Part shown: positions 1 to 8,552 of the stretch, piece after piece
Layout of the letters: every line of letters begins with the position of its first letter
Position numbering within the stretch: the first letter of the stretch is position 1
Assembly: GCF_011044975.1 (NCBI RefSeq)
Contig: NZ_JAAKZV010000072.1
Coordinates: 1 to 32,684 of the forward strand
From: Streptomyces coryli
GTDB lineage: Bacteria > Actinomycetota > Actinomycetes > Streptomycetales > Streptomycetaceae
Length of the DNA stretch: 32,684 bases
Reading direction: 5' to 3'
Notes under the pieces: generated by a model
Databases searched by the model: none
What the model was told of the DNA's origin: nothing
Seen by the model: the letters and a program-made list of their open reading frames with translations, nothing else
Program-made: the position numbers and the translations under genes

Positions 1-29
1 CTGCACCGGGGGCGGAGCCCCCGGTGCAG
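1..29 (-). terminator. hairpin terminator of pdxS
   Basis: A perfect 13-bp inverted repeat with a GGA loop begins at the window edge, 5 bases beyond the pdxS stop codon in the direction of pdxS transcription. There is no T-run, as is usual for streptomycete terminators. In Streptomyces pdxT normally lies just beyond this point, so the hairpin could be partial rather than a full stop. Confidence 0.75.
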
Positions 30-34
30 CGCCC

Positions 35-943
35 CTACCAGCCGCGACCCGCGTATCGCTCCTGCTCGGACAGCGTGTCGATGTTGATGCCCACCATCGC
101 CTCGCCAAGGTTCCGGGACGCGTCGGCGATGATCTTCGGGTCGTCGAAGAAGGTCGTCGCCTTCACGATCGCCGCGGCGCGCTTCGCCGGGTCGCCGGAC
201 TTGAAGATGCCGGAGCCCACGAAGACGCCCTCGGCGCCCAGCTGGCGCATCAGCGCCGCGTCCGCCGGGGTGGCGACGCCGCCCGCGGAGAAGAGCACCA
301 CCGGCAGCTTGCCGAGCCGCGCGACCTCCGCGACCAGCTCGTACGGAGCGCGCAGCTCCTTCGCCGCGGCGTACAGCTCGTGGTTGTCGTAACCGCGCAG
401 CTTCGCGATGTCGCCCTTGATCTGGCGGAGGTGGCGGACGGCCTCGACCACGTTGCCCGTGCCGGCCTCGCCCTTGGAGCGGATCATGGCCGCGCCCTCG
501 GCGATGCGGCGCAGCGCCTCGCCGAGGTTGGTGGCGCCGCAGACGAACGGCGTGGTGAAGGAGAACTTGTCGGAGTGGTTGACCTCGTCGGCCGGGGTCA
601 GCACCTCGGACTCGTCGATGTAGTCGACGCCGAGCGACTGCAGCACCTGGGCCTCGACGAAGTGGCCGATGCGGGACTTCGCCATGACCGGGATGGAGAC
701 GGCCTCGATGATGCCCTCGATCATGTCCGGGTCGGACATGCGGGCCACGCCGCCGTCCTTGCGGATGTCGGCGGGGACGCGCTCGAGCGCCATCACCGCG
801 ACCGCACCCGCGTCCTCGGCGATCTTCGCCTGCTCGGGCGTGACGACGTCCATGATCACGCCGCCCTTGAGCTGCTCGGCCATGCCGCGCTTCACGCGGG
901 CGGTGCCGGTCTCAGGGTTCGGGGACTGGTTCTCGGTGGACAC
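35..943 (-). CDS. pdxS: pyridoxal 5'-phosphate synthase lyase subunit PdxS
   Basis: PdxS forms PLP from ribose 5-phosphate, glyceraldehyde 3-phosphate and ammonia supplied by the glutaminase PdxT, in a 12+12 cytosolic complex. The 302-aa product has the full-length (beta/alpha)8 barrel. The conserved Asp32 (MDVV), Lys89 in MAKSRIGH and Lys157 in [11 protein letters not shown] match the two catalytic lysines of the family. The start is GTG at 943, with GAGG 7 nt upstream. A promoter-like pair lies at 979-1006 and a terminator hairpin follows the stop. The partner pdxT is not in the window and is expected just off the left edge. Function is assigned from strong family identity. Confidence 0.97.
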   Translation of the reverse strand: MSTENQSPNPETGTARVKRGMAEQLKGGVIMDVVTPEQAKIAEDAGAVAVMALERVPADIRKDGGVARMSDPDMIEGIIEAVSIPVMAKSRIGHFVEAQVLQSLGVDYIDESEVLTPADEVNHSDKFSFTTPFVCGATNLGEALRRIAEGAAMIRSKGEAGTGNVVEAVRHLRQIKGDIAKLRGYDNHELYAAAKELRAPYELVAEVARLGKLPVVLFSAGGVATPADAALMRQLGAEGVFVGSGIFKSGDPAKRAAAIVKATTFFDDPKIIADASRNLGEAMVGINIDTLSEQERYAGRGW

Positions 944-978
944 GGTGTGACCTCACTACGGTGACGGATGAAGCGATG

Positions 979-1006
979 TATCTATCGTAGGCGCGTTCGG
1001 ACGCAA
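979..1006 (-). promoter_or_regulatory. predicted pdxS promoter
   Basis: On the minus strand, TTGCGT (1006-1001) is followed after 16 nt by TAGATA (984-979), close to the streptomycete HrdB consensus TTGACA / TAGRRT. This puts the transcript start near 972, about 29 nt before the GTG start. The assignment is by eye and there is no transcript evidence. Confidence 0.5.
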
Positions 1007-1025
1007 CTCCGACCGCAGGTCGGAG
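1007..1025. other. 7-bp inverted repeat next to pdxS -35
   Basis: CTCCGAC and GTCGGAG are separated by 5 nt and abut the predicted -35 of pdxS. The repeat also lies 73 nt beyond the stop of the LemA-like gene, on the same strand. It could terminate the pgsA-pimA run or serve as an operator for pdxS. The sequence does not decide between them. Confidence 0.5.
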
Positions 1026-1097
1026 GCCCTACGCCACACCCAGCCAAGCGCAGGCCGCCCGGCCCGGGAAAGAGCCAATCGCAAAGCCGTGGCGTCC

Positions 1098-1643
1098 TTA
1101 CCGCGCCGACACCCGCTCCATCAGCGCCGCCGGCGGCTCGTCGTCCATCTCGACGGCCAGCGGGAACGGGGCGTGCCCGGCCAGCCGGAACAGCCGCACC
1201 TTCTTGTGCCGCCGCAGCGCCCGCGCCGCCCGGACCGCGTCATTGTGGAACCGCCGCGCCATCGGCACCTTCCGCGACGCCGCCGCCAGCTCCGTGATCG
1301 CCTCCTCGCCGCCGGGCGCGTCCCGTACCGCCTCGACCTGCTGCGGCTCCTCGAAGACCGCCCGCAGCGCCTGGCTGAGGTCGCTCTCGGCCACCTCGCG
1401 CTGCTCGGTCTCGGCCTGCCGGGCGGAGTGCGCGGCCTGGTAGACGACGATGGCCGCCGCCGGGTCCAGCAGCCCGCTCGTGGCCAGCTCCTGCGCCACC
1501 GACGCCCGGCGCACCAGCTGCGCGTCCAGCGCGGCCCTGGCCGCGTCGATACGGGCGTGCAGCCGGTCGAGGCGGCCGGCGGTCCAGCTGAGGTAGATGC
1601 CGATGACGGCGAGTGCGGCCGCGATCGCGATGAGGGTGGTCAC
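1098..1643 (-). CDS. LemA-like membrane-anchored protein
   Basis: This is a 181-aa protein with one N-terminal membrane segment (about residues 3-20) followed by a helical, charged cytoplasmic or extracytoplasmic region. The order of motifs (AGRLDRLHARID, QLVRRAS, then RRFHNDAVRAARALRR near residue 135) resembles LemA-type proteins, whose function is unknown. It starts at GTG 1643, 50 bp after the pimA stop, and is probably the last gene of the pgsA-acyltransferase-pimA run. In mycobacteria the gene after pimA (Rv2609c) carries a Nudix domain. No Nudix box is seen here, so this may be the stand-alone N-terminal part. That comparison is from memory and is an inference. Confidence 0.7.
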   Translation of the reverse strand: MTTLIAIAAALAVIGIYLSWTAGRLDRLHARIDAARAALDAQLVRRASVAQELATSGLLDPAAAIVVYQAAHSARQAETEQREVAESDLSQALRAVFEEPQQVEAVRDAPGGEEAITELAAASRKVPMARRFHNDAVRAARALRRHKKVRLFRLAGHAPFPLAVEMDDEPPAALMERVSAR

Positions 1644-1693
1644 GTGGCGAAAGGCTAGCGGTTACGGGCTTCCCCGCGGTCGCGCGCCCGGCC

Positions 1694-2863
1694 CTAGTCC
1701 CGCGCCAGCCCCAGCCGCGTCGCCCACCGGCCCGCCGAGCGCTCGTCCTCGGCCGCCACCGGCGGCGCGCCCGAGGTCACCGTCTCGTAGACCGCGAGGA
1801 TGTCCGCCCCGACCGTCGACCAGTCGAAGCGCTGCACATGCCGGGAGCCCCGCTCGCGCAGCTCGTCCCGCCGTGCGGGGTCCTTGAGCAGCGCCACGGC
1901 CTTCTCGGCCAGCGCGTCCGCGTCCTCGTTGGCGAACAGCTCGCCCGCCTCGCCGCCGTCCAGCACCTGCGCGAAGGCGTCCAGGTCCGACGCCAGCACC
2001 GGCGCCCCGGCCGACATCGCCTCGACGAGGATGATCCCGAACGACTCGCCGCCGGTGTTCGGCGCCACGTACACGTCCACGCTGGCCAGCAGCCGCGCCT
2101 TGTCCTCGTCGCTCACCATGCCGAGGAACTCGACCCGCTCGCGCATCTCGGGCGGGAGAGCGGCCACGGCCTCCTCCTCGTCGCCGCGCCCGGCGACCAG
2201 CAGCCGGGTGTCCGGCAGCTCCTCGAGGATCCGCGGCAGCGCCGCCATCAGCACCGGCAGGCCCTTGCGCGGCTCGTCGATGCGGCCGACGAAGCCGATC
2301 GTGCCGCCCTGCCACTCGGGCTTGGGGTCGACCTGGTCGAAGAAGCCGACGTCGACCCCGTTCGGGATCACCACCGCGTCCCCGCCCAGGTGCTCCACCA
2401 GCGTCCGGCGGGCGTATTCGCTCACCGCGATCCGGGCGCTGATCTTCTCCAGCGCGGACTGCAGGATGCCGTACGCCGCGATCATGCTCCGCGACCGCGG
2501 ATTCGAGGTGTGGAAGGTGCCGACGATCGGGCCCTGCGCCGCCCAGCAGGCCAGTAGGGCCAGCGACGGGGTGGCCGGCTCGTGGATGTGCAGGACGTCG
2601 AAGTCCCACTCGTGCAGCCAGCGCCGTACCCGCGCGGCCGACAGGAAGCCGAAGTTGATCCGGGCCACCGAGCCGTTGTACGGCACCGGCACCGCCCGCC
2701 CCGCCGAGACGACATACGGCGGCAGCACCGTCTCGTCGTCCGCGGGCGCCAGCACCGACACCTCGTGCCCGGCGTTGATCAGCCACTCCGCCAGGTCGCG
2801 CACGTGGAACTGGACGCCGCCGGGCACGTCCCAGGAGTACGGGCAGACGATCCCGATCCTCAC
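1694..2863 (-). CDS. pimA: phosphatidyl-myo-inositol mannosyltransferase PimA
   Basis: PimA transfers the first mannose from GDP-mannose to the 2-position of phosphatidylinositol at the inner face of the membrane, starting PIM synthesis. The 389-aa GT4 protein (GT-B fold) opens with RIGIVCPYSW and the glycine-rich GGVQFHVRDL. It has His118 in GTFHTSN, the donor-site Arg194 and Lys200 in GRIDEPRKG, and Glu273 in GGESFGIILVEA, all positions used by the mycobacterial enzyme. The GTG start at 2863 overlaps the TGA of the upstream acyltransferase gene (GTGA), implying translational coupling. A longer in-frame extension upstream is open but lies inside the acyltransferase gene and is not credible. 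Confidence 0.94.
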   Translation of the reverse strand: MRIGIVCPYSWDVPGGVQFHVRDLAEWLINAGHEVSVLAPADDETVLPPYVVSAGRAVPVPYNGSVARINFGFLSAARVRRWLHEWDFDVLHIHEPATPSLALLACWAAQGPIVGTFHTSNPRSRSMIAAYGILQSALEKISARIAVSEYARRTLVEHLGGDAVVIPNGVDVGFFDQVDPKPEWQGGTIGFVGRIDEPRKGLPVLMAALPRILEELPDTRLLVAGRGDEEEAVAALPPEMRERVEFLGMVSDEDKARLLASVDVYVAPNTGGESFGIILVEAMSAGAPVLASDLDAFAQVLDGGEAGELFANEDADALAEKAVALLKDPARRDELRERGSRHVQRFDWSTVGADILAVYETVTSGAPPVAAEDERSAGRWATRLGLARD

Positions 2864-3777
2864 CGCGGCTCCCGTAGCGCCTCGCGGTGGGCGGGCTCGA
2901 GGTCCTCGAGCCAGAAGCGCTGCAGCATGTGCCAGTCCTCGGGGTGGTCGCGGATGCCGGAGGCGAAGTCGTTCGCCATCGCCTGCGTCATGGCCTTGGT
3001 CTTCTCCGCCCGGGTGCCGGTCTCCGGCACCTCGACGGCCTGGTGCACGCGGCCCTGCAGTATCGGCGAGTCGTCGTACCAGAGGGTGACCGGCAGCAGC
3101 AGCGCCCCGGTCTGCTGCGCGAGCATCGCGGGGCCCGCGGGCATCCGGGCCGTGGCGCCGAAGAAGTCGACCCCGACGCCCGACGACGACAGGTCGCGGT
3201 CCGCCACCAGGCACACCAGGCCGCCGTCGCGCAGCCGCTTGGCGAGGGTGCCGAAGGCGCGGCCGCCGGTGTGCGGGAGCACCTCCATGCCGAGGGATTC
3301 GCGGTACGCCACGAAGCGGTCGTACAGCGTCTCGGGCTTCAGCCGCTCCTGGACGGTGGTGAAGGGGACGCCGAGCTTGGTGGTGACCCAGGCGCCGGCG
3401 AGGTCCCAGTTGCCCATGTGCGGCAGCGCCAGCACTATGCCGCGGCCGGACGCGAGGCCGTCCTCCAGCAGGTGGATGTCCTTGGGATCGAAGCCATTGC
3501 GGATCCGGTCCTTCGACCAGGCGGGCAGCCGGAAGGACTCCATCCAGTAGCGCATGTACGAGCGCATCCCGGCCCGGGTCAGCTCCGCGAGCTCGGGCGC
3601 GGTCGCGTCCGGGCGCACCCGGGCGAGGTTCGAGCGCAGCCGGCGCACGCCCTTGCCGCCGCGCCGCCAGGCCGTGTCCGCGATCTGCCGGCCGAGCGCC
3701 CGCGCGGCGGGCTCCGGCAGCTTCTTCACGCCGGCCCAGCCGGCGCCGTAGAGCCCGTCGGTGAGGCGTTCCTTCAT
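2860..3777 (-). CDS. phosphatidylinositol mannoside acyltransferase (LPLAT family)
   Basis: The 305-aa enzyme belongs to the LpxL/HtrB-type lysophospholipid acyltransferases. It is placed between pgsA and pimA exactly where mycobacteria have PatA (Rv2611c), which palmitoylates the mannose of PIM. The catalytic HxxxxD motif is His120-MGNW-Asp125, and VADRDLSSSGVGVDFFG (about 191-207) is the second conserved block. The ATG at 3777 overlaps the stop of pgsA (ATGA), and its own stop overlaps the pimA start, so the three genes form one coupled operon. An amphipathic N-terminus replaces a cleavable signal. The exact acyl acceptor is inferred from context. Confidence 0.88.
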   Translation of the reverse strand: MKERLTDGLYGAGWAGVKKLPEPAARALGRQIADTAWRRGGKGVRRLRSNLARVRPDATAPELAELTRAGMRSYMRYWMESFRLPAWSKDRIRNGFDPKDIHLLEDGLASGRGIVLALPHMGNWDLAGAWVTTKLGVPFTTVQERLKPETLYDRFVAYRESLGMEVLPHTGGRAFGTLAKRLRDGGLVCLVADRDLSSSGVGVDFFGATARMPAGPAMLAQQTGALLLPVTLWYDDSPILQGRVHQAVEVPETGTRAEKTKAMTQAMANDFASGIRDHPEDWHMLQRFWLEDLEPAHREALREPR

Positions 3778-4427
3778 GCTGCGGCCTCTCCCCCCTCGGC
3801 GTCGGCCTCGGCAGACTCCCGCCGCACGGTCACCACGCGCTGCCCCAGGGTGATGAGGCTGCCCACGGCGACGATCCACAACGCGATCGGCAGCAGCACG
3901 TCGATGTGCGGGACGCCGAACTTGTGCAGCCCGGAGAGCCCGGCGAGGACGAGCGTGATGACGAGACGCTCGGCCCGCTCGATGAGGCCGTTGACGTTGA
4001 CGGGCAGCCCGATCGACTCCCCGCGCGCCTTCGTGTACGAGACCACCTGCCCACTCGCGAGGCAGAACAACGTGACGGCGCACATCACGAGGCTGTCGCC
4101 GCGGCCCGCGTACCAGAGCGCGATGCCGCTGAAGACGGCCGCGTCGGCGACCCGGTCCAGCGTCGAGTCGAGGAAGGCGCCCCACCGGCTGGAGACGCCG
4201 GACTGCCGGGCCATGTTCCCGTCGACGAGATCCGAGAACACGAAAAGCGTGATGACGACCGTGCCCCAGAAGAATTCGCCCTGCGGATAAAAGATCAGCG
4301 CCCCGGCCATCACGCCGAGCGTCCCCAGCAGGGTGACCGCGTCGGGGCTCACTCCGCGGCGCAGGAGAAAAGCGGCGAACGGAGTGAGGACACGCGTGAA
4401 GAAAGCACGCGCGTACTTGTTCAGCAT
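3774..4427 (-). CDS. pgsA: phosphatidylinositol phosphate synthase (CDP-alcohol phosphatidyltransferase)
   Basis: This is a 217-aa integral membrane enzyme, with about six membrane segments, of the CDP-alcohol phosphatidyltransferase family. The signature D-x2-DG-x2-AR-x8-G-x3-D-x3-D is complete: Asp66, Asp69-Gly70, Ala73-Arg74, Gly83, Asp87, Asp91. In actinobacteria this member condenses CDP-diacylglycerol with inositol 3-phosphate, giving the precursor dephosphorylated to phosphatidylinositol. Its place at the head of the acyltransferase-pimA operon supports this role over phosphatidylglycerol phosphate synthesis. ATG at 4427 has GGGAAGG immediately upstream, close to the start codon. The gene diverges from the EF-G2-like gene across 191 bp. 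Confidence 0.93.
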   Translation of the reverse strand: MLNKYARAFFTRVLTPFAAFLLRRGVSPDAVTLLGTLGVMAGALIFYPQGEFFWGTVVITLFVFSDLVDGNMARQSGVSSRWGAFLDSTLDRVADAAVFSGIALWYAGRGDSLVMCAVTLFCLASGQVVSYTKARGESIGLPVNVNGLIERAERLVITLVLAGLSGLHKFGVPHIDVLLPIALWIVAVGSLITLGQRVVTVRRESAEADAEGGEAAA

Positions 4428-4552
4428 GGCCTTCCCGAGGTTCGGCGAGGGCAGCGTTTTCCGCTGCTGGGCTGGCCCATCGTAGCCACGACCCGGCGCT
4501 TGTCGCCGTACGGGTACCCCCGGCCGTGCCGGTGCGTGTGCCAGCTATGGAC

Positions 4553-4570
4553 GCACCGTGATCACGGTGC
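4553..4570. promoter_or_regulatory. perfect 18-bp palindrome in pgsA / EF-G2 intergenic region
   Basis: GCACCGTGATCACGGTGC is a perfect two-fold palindrome without a loop. It lies 49 bp before the EF-G2-like start and 126 bp before the pgsA start. A loopless palindrome in a divergent promoter region suggests a dimeric regulator site rather than an RNA hairpin. No matching regulator is recognised in the window. Confidence 0.5.
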
Positions 4571-4618
4571 AAAGCTCGAAGTCCCGAAGGTGTCGAACCT
4601 CGGAAGGCGGGACTACAC

Positions 4619-6811
4619 ATGGGTGACAAATCGAGTGCACACCCCGGAGCCGCCGGCAGGGCAGCGGCGGCCGCCCGGCCCTCCTCCATTCGGAACGTGG
4701 TGCTGGTCGGCCATAGCGGGTCCGGGAAGACGACCCTGGTCGAAGCGCTGGCGCAGACCGCGGGAGCGGTCCAGCGGGCGGGCCGGGTCGAGGACGGCGG
4801 ATGTTTGTCCGACTACGACGAGATCGAGCACCGGCAGCAGCGCTCCGTGCAGCTGTCCCTGGTGCCGGTCGAGTGGAAGGACACCAAGATCAATCTGCTG
4901 GACACCCCGGGATACGCCGATTTCGTCGGAGAGCTGAGGGCCGGTCTGCGGGCTGCGGACGCGGCCCTTTTCATCGTCTCGGCGGCGGACGGCGTGGACG
5001 GCGCGACCCGCATGGTCTGGGAGGAGTGCGCGGCCGTCGGGATGCCGCGCGCCATCGTCGTCACGCATCTGGACGCGGCGAGAGCCGACTTCGACGAGAT
5101 GAACGCGATCTGCCGCCGGGTCTTCGGCGGCGACGACCCCGACGCGGTGCTGCCGCTCTACCTTCCGCTGCACGGCGAGGAGGGCCCCGACGGCACGGCG
5201 CCCGTGGCCGGCCTCATCGGCCTGCTGAGCCAGCGGATCTTCGACTACTCGTCGGGCGCCCGCACGGAGAGCCCGCCGGACGACGAGCACCTCCCGCTGA
5301 TCGAGGAGGCCCGCAACCGGCTGATCGAGGGCATCATCGCCGAGAGCGAGGACGAGACCCTCATGGACCGCTATCTCGGCGGCGAGGACGTCGAGGTCAA
5401 GACGCTGATCGACGATCTGGAAAAGGCCGTCGCGCGCGGCGTCTTCCACCCGGTGCTGGCGGCCGCGCCCGCCCCCGAGGACGGCACCCAGGGGCTCGGC
5501 ACCGTAGAGCTGCTGGAGCTGATCACCGGCGGGTTCCCGACGCCGGAGGAGCGCGAGATCCCGGCCGTTGCGACGCCGGCCGGCAAGCCGCGGCCGCCGC
5601 TGACCTGCGACCCGAAGGGCCCGCTGGCCGCCGAGGTGGTGAAGACCTCGTCCGACCCGTATGTCGGCAGGCTGTCGCTGCTGCGGATCTTCTCCGGCAC
5701 GCTGCGTACCGACGCCACGGTGCACGTCTCCGGGCACGGCCTGGAGGACCGCGGCCACGAGGACCACGACGTGGACGAGCGCATCGGCGCGCTCACCTCC
5801 CCCTTCGGCAAGCAGCAGCGCACGCTGCCGGAGGCGATCGCCGGCGACATCGCCTGCGTCGGCAAGCTGACCCGCGCGGAGACCGGCGACACGATCTCGG
5901 CGAAGGACGACCCGCTGCTCATGGAGCCGTGGGTGATGCCGGATCCGCTGCTCCCGGTGGCGATCGCCGCGCACACCAAGCAGGACGAGGACAAACTCTC
6001 CCAGGGCCTGTCACGGCTGGTCGCCGAGGACCCGACGATGCGCCTGGAGCAGAACCAGGACACCGGCCAGGTCGTGCTCTGGTGCCTGGGCGAGGCGCAC
6101 ATCGACGTCGCGCTCGAGCGGCTGCGGACGCGTTACGGCGTACAGGTCGACGCCGTACCGCACAAGGTGTCGCTGCGCGAGACGTTCGCCGGCAAGGCGG
6201 CCGCGCGCGGCCGGCATGTGAAGCAGTCCGGCGGCCACGGCCAGTACGCCATCTGCGAGATCGAGGTGGAGCCGCTGCCGCAGGGCTCGGGCGTCGAGTT
6301 CGTGGACAAGGTGGTCGGCGGCGCGGTGCCGCGGCAGTTCATCCCGTCGGTGGAGAAGGGCGTACGCGCCCAGGCCGCCAAGGGTGTGGCGACCGGCTAC
6401 CCGCTGGTGGACATCAAGGTCACCCTCTTCGACGGCAAGGCGCACTCGGTGGACTCCTCCGACGCCGCCTTCCAGACGGCGGGCGCGCTCGCGCTGCGCG
6501 AGGCGGCGGCCCAGGTGCAGATCCATCTCCTGGAGCCGGTCGCGGAGTTGCGGGTGCTGGTGGCGGACGAATACGTCGGCCCGGTGATGAGCGACCTGTC
6601 CGGGCGGCGCGGCCGCGTGGTGGGTACGGAGCAGTCCCCGGGCGGGCGCACGCTGGTGCGCGCGGAGGTCCCGGAGATCGAGATCGGCCGGTACGCGGTC
6701 GACCTGCGCTCGATCTCGCACGGCACCGGTCGGTTCGACCGGAGTTACGCCCGGCACGAGCCGATGCCGCCGCAGCTGGCCGCGAAGATCCGTGAACAGG
6801 AGGGCGACTGA
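4619..6811 (+). CDS. elongation factor G-like GTPase (EF-G2 type)
   Basis: The 730-aa protein has the EF-G domain order: a G domain with P-loop GHSGSGKT (31-38) and DTPG (95-98), then domains II to V ending in the YARHEPMPPQLAAKI tail. It is not the main EF-G: the G4 element reads Thr149-His-Leu-Asp152 instead of NKxD, and the switch-I region (HRQQRSVQLSLVPVEW) lacks the RGITI-type motif. The mycobacterial EF-G2 subgroup binds GTP but was reported to lack ribosome-dependent GTPase activity, so a translocation role should not be assumed. Start ATG 4619 has GGAAGG upstream. The main fusA lies elsewhere in such genomes. Confidence 0.9.
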   Translation: MGDKSSAHPGAAGRAAAAARPSSIRNVVLVGHSGSGKTTLVEALAQTAGAVQRAGRVEDGGCLSDYDEIEHRQQRSVQLSLVPVEWKDTKINLLDTPGYADFVGELRAGLRAADAALFIVSAADGVDGATRMVWEECAAVGMPRAIVVTHLDAARADFDEMNAICRRVFGGDDPDAVLPLYLPLHGEEGPDGTAPVAGLIGLLSQRIFDYSSGARTESPPDDEHLPLIEEARNRLIEGIIAESEDETLMDRYLGGEDVEVKTLIDDLEKAVARGVFHPVLAAAPAPEDGTQGLGTVELLELITGGFPTPEEREIPAVATPAGKPRPPLTCDPKGPLAAEVVKTSSDPYVGRLSLLRIFSGTLRTDATVHVSGHGLEDRGHEDHDVDERIGALTSPFGKQQRTLPEAIAGDIACVGKLTRAETGDTISAKDDPLLMEPWVMPDPLLPVAIAAHTKQDEDKLSQGLSRLVAEDPTMRLEQNQDTGQVVLWCLGEAHIDVALERLRTRYGVQVDAVPHKVSLRETFAGKAAARGRHVKQSGGHGQYAICEIEVEPLPQGSGVEFVDKVVGGAVPRQFIPSVEKGVRAQAAKGVATGYPLVDIKVTLFDGKAHSVDSSDAAFQTAGALALREAAAQVQIHLLEPVAELRVLVADEYVGPVMSDLSGRRGRVVGTEQSPGGRTLVRAEVPEIEIGRYAVDLRSISHGTGRFDRSYARHEPMPPQLAAKIREQEGD

Positions 6812-6881
6812 GGTTGGCTCTCGCTAGCCTTGGGCACAAGGTGTGCAGGCACAGCGATAGTTGAATCCGGTGGGGGCGGTA

Positions 6882-8549
6882 GTGGCGACGTCATTCGACG
6901 GCATGGATCTGGACCTGCGGCCCGGTGCGGAAGTTCCGCTCTCCGGTGCCGCGGGCCAGACCGCTGCCACCCATGCCCTCGCCTCCGCCGCCTACCGCGA
7001 CGGCCCCGTCCAGGGCCTGATGAAGGCCGACAACGACTGGGCCAAGTCGGAGTTCAAGAAGGGCAAGCTGTCGCTCTTCGAGCCCAACCTCGGCGAGGCG
7101 TTCTCCCGCGCCGTCCAGGTCAGGATGCTCGGCGGCGCCCGCAAGCAGATGATCCAGTCCTTCGGCACCGAGCCGCAGTCCGTCGTCGAGCACTGCCTGG
7201 CGGCCAATCGCATCCGCCGCGAGCGGGACGCCCGGCTGACCGCGCTGATGGCCGTCTTCGGCCTGCTCTTCCTCCCCGGCACCCTGCTCTGGCTCGGCGC
7301 CTTCCAACTGCGCCGTACGATCGCGGGCGCCCAGGACAAGCGGGCCGGGGCGCTCGGCGTCGCCGCGCTGGTCGCCTTCGGCGTGCTGGCGCTGCTCCTC
7401 TTCGTCCGCTTCCCGCTCAGCGGCTTCTGGGGGCTTTACGCGCGGGCCGCGCTGATCGCCCCGGTGGTCGGCTGGCTGTGGGCGAAGCAGGTCTGCGAGA
7501 AGTACGCGAAGGACCTGCGCTCGCGCTGGGGCGGACTGCTCTCCGGCGGCGGCGTGCCAGCGAAGATCCCGGAGGCGGTGCCCCGCGCTCCGGGCGAATC
7601 CAGCGCCGAGAAACTGCGCCGCAGCCTCGCGCAGCTCTCCGCCGAACAGCAGAGCAACATCGTCTTCTACGCGGGCCCCAAGGGAATACTGGGCATGGGC
7701 ACGCGCTGGGGCGCCTGGCAGCTCGCCGAGGACCTCGTCCCGCGCGAACCGGACTCCGAGATCCACCCGTTCCGCAGCTGGGATGTCATCAAGTCGATCC
7801 ACGACCAGCTGCGGATGCTGGAGCGCGGCCCGCTGCACTCCGGGGGCTTCCCCACACCGTCAATAAAGCACTGGATCGTCTCTCCCGTCGGCGAGAAGGC
7901 GACGGAGGTGGAGCGGCCGAAGGGCGCCGAGGTCGACGGGTATCAGATAAAGGATTTCGAGATCCAGCGGATCTGCAACGAGCAGCAGTTCGGCAGCGGC
8001 AACAGGCATTACCTCGGCGTGCAGTTCACCCTCTGGGACGGCCAGCTGGTCATCACCCTGATGATCACGGTGACGGTGCTGCACCACACGCTGCGCATCG
8101 AGGTCACCGGGCACGCGCTCGGCCCGGTCCACTCGCTCTTCACGACGAAGCCGAAGCCGGAGGAGCGGGAGGTCTCCCGGAGCGTGAAGTTCTGGGAGAC
8201 GAAGACCAAGACGCTGCCGCTGGTGAAGGTCAACGAGGTGGTCCGGCTGACCGCGCGGGCCCCGTTCACGTGGGTGCCGCCGCTGGGCGACTGGCTCGGC
8301 GGCAAGCTGAAGCTGCCGGAGCCGTTCGGGCTGCGCCACGTATGGGCGGACAAGCCGTGGCGGCACCGCTTCATGGCCGACGACGCGCTGCGCGCGGCCA
8401 CCCCGGTGCTGCGCGTCGTGCACGCCGCGGCGATGAAGGTCCTCGAGGACAACGGCGCCGACATCGAACGCTTCGACAACCGCTCGAAGTTCCTCTCCGC
8501 CCAGGTCCAGGGCGCCACCCCGTCCCGCGCGGACCTGTACGAAGCCTGA
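6882..8549 (+). CDS. conserved membrane protein of unknown function
   Basis: The product has 555 aa and I do not recognise a family. Residues 119-141, 156-175 and 182-201 are three close-set hydrophobic segments. Before them is a soluble N-terminal region of about 110 aa. After them comes a long soluble part of about 350 aa with a central stretch (VFYAGPKGILGMGTRWG, near 265-280) and a hydrophobic strand region (QLVITLMITVTVLHHTLRIEV) that may be beta rather than membrane. GTG 6882 is chosen because GGGGG sits 5 nt upstream. TTG 6861 and GTG 6870 in the same frame are alternatives. A TAGCCT -10-like box at 6825-6830 suggests its own promoter. No enzyme motif is seen. Confidence 0.75.
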   Translation: MATSFDGMDLDLRPGAEVPLSGAAGQTAATHALASAAYRDGPVQGLMKADNDWAKSEFKKGKLSLFEPNLGEAFSRAVQVRMLGGARKQMIQSFGTEPQSVVEHCLAANRIRRERDARLTALMAVFGLLFLPGTLLWLGAFQLRRTIAGAQDKRAGALGVAALVAFGVLALLLFVRFPLSGFWGLYARAALIAPVVGWLWAKQVCEKYAKDLRSRWGGLLSGGGVPAKIPEAVPRAPGESSAEKLRRSLAQLSAEQQSNIVFYAGPKGILGMGTRWGAWQLAEDLVPREPDSEIHPFRSWDVIKSIHDQLRMLERGPLHSGGFPTPSIKHWIVSPVGEKATEVERPKGAEVDGYQIKDFEIQRICNEQQFGSGNRHYLGVQFTLWDGQLVITLMITVTVLHHTLRIEVTGHALGPVHSLFTTKPKPEEREVSRSVKFWETKTKTLPLVKVNEVVRLTARAPFTWVPPLGDWLGGKLKLPEPFGLRHVWADKPWRHRFMADDALRAATPVLRVVHAAAMKVLEDNGADIERFDNRSKFLSAQVQGATPSRADLYEA

Positions 8550-8552
8550 GCG

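Noticed and set aside
1694-3214. A 506-aa version of PimA with a long N-terminal extension
   Set aside because: The added part lies in another frame of the acyltransferase gene and has no similarity to glycosyltransferases. GTG 2863 overlapping the upstream stop is the natural start.
4801-6795. Long plus-strand frame (664 aa) inside the EF-G2-like gene
   Set aside because: It is extremely rich in arginine, glycine and alanine, a shadow produced by high-GC codon bias of the true gene.
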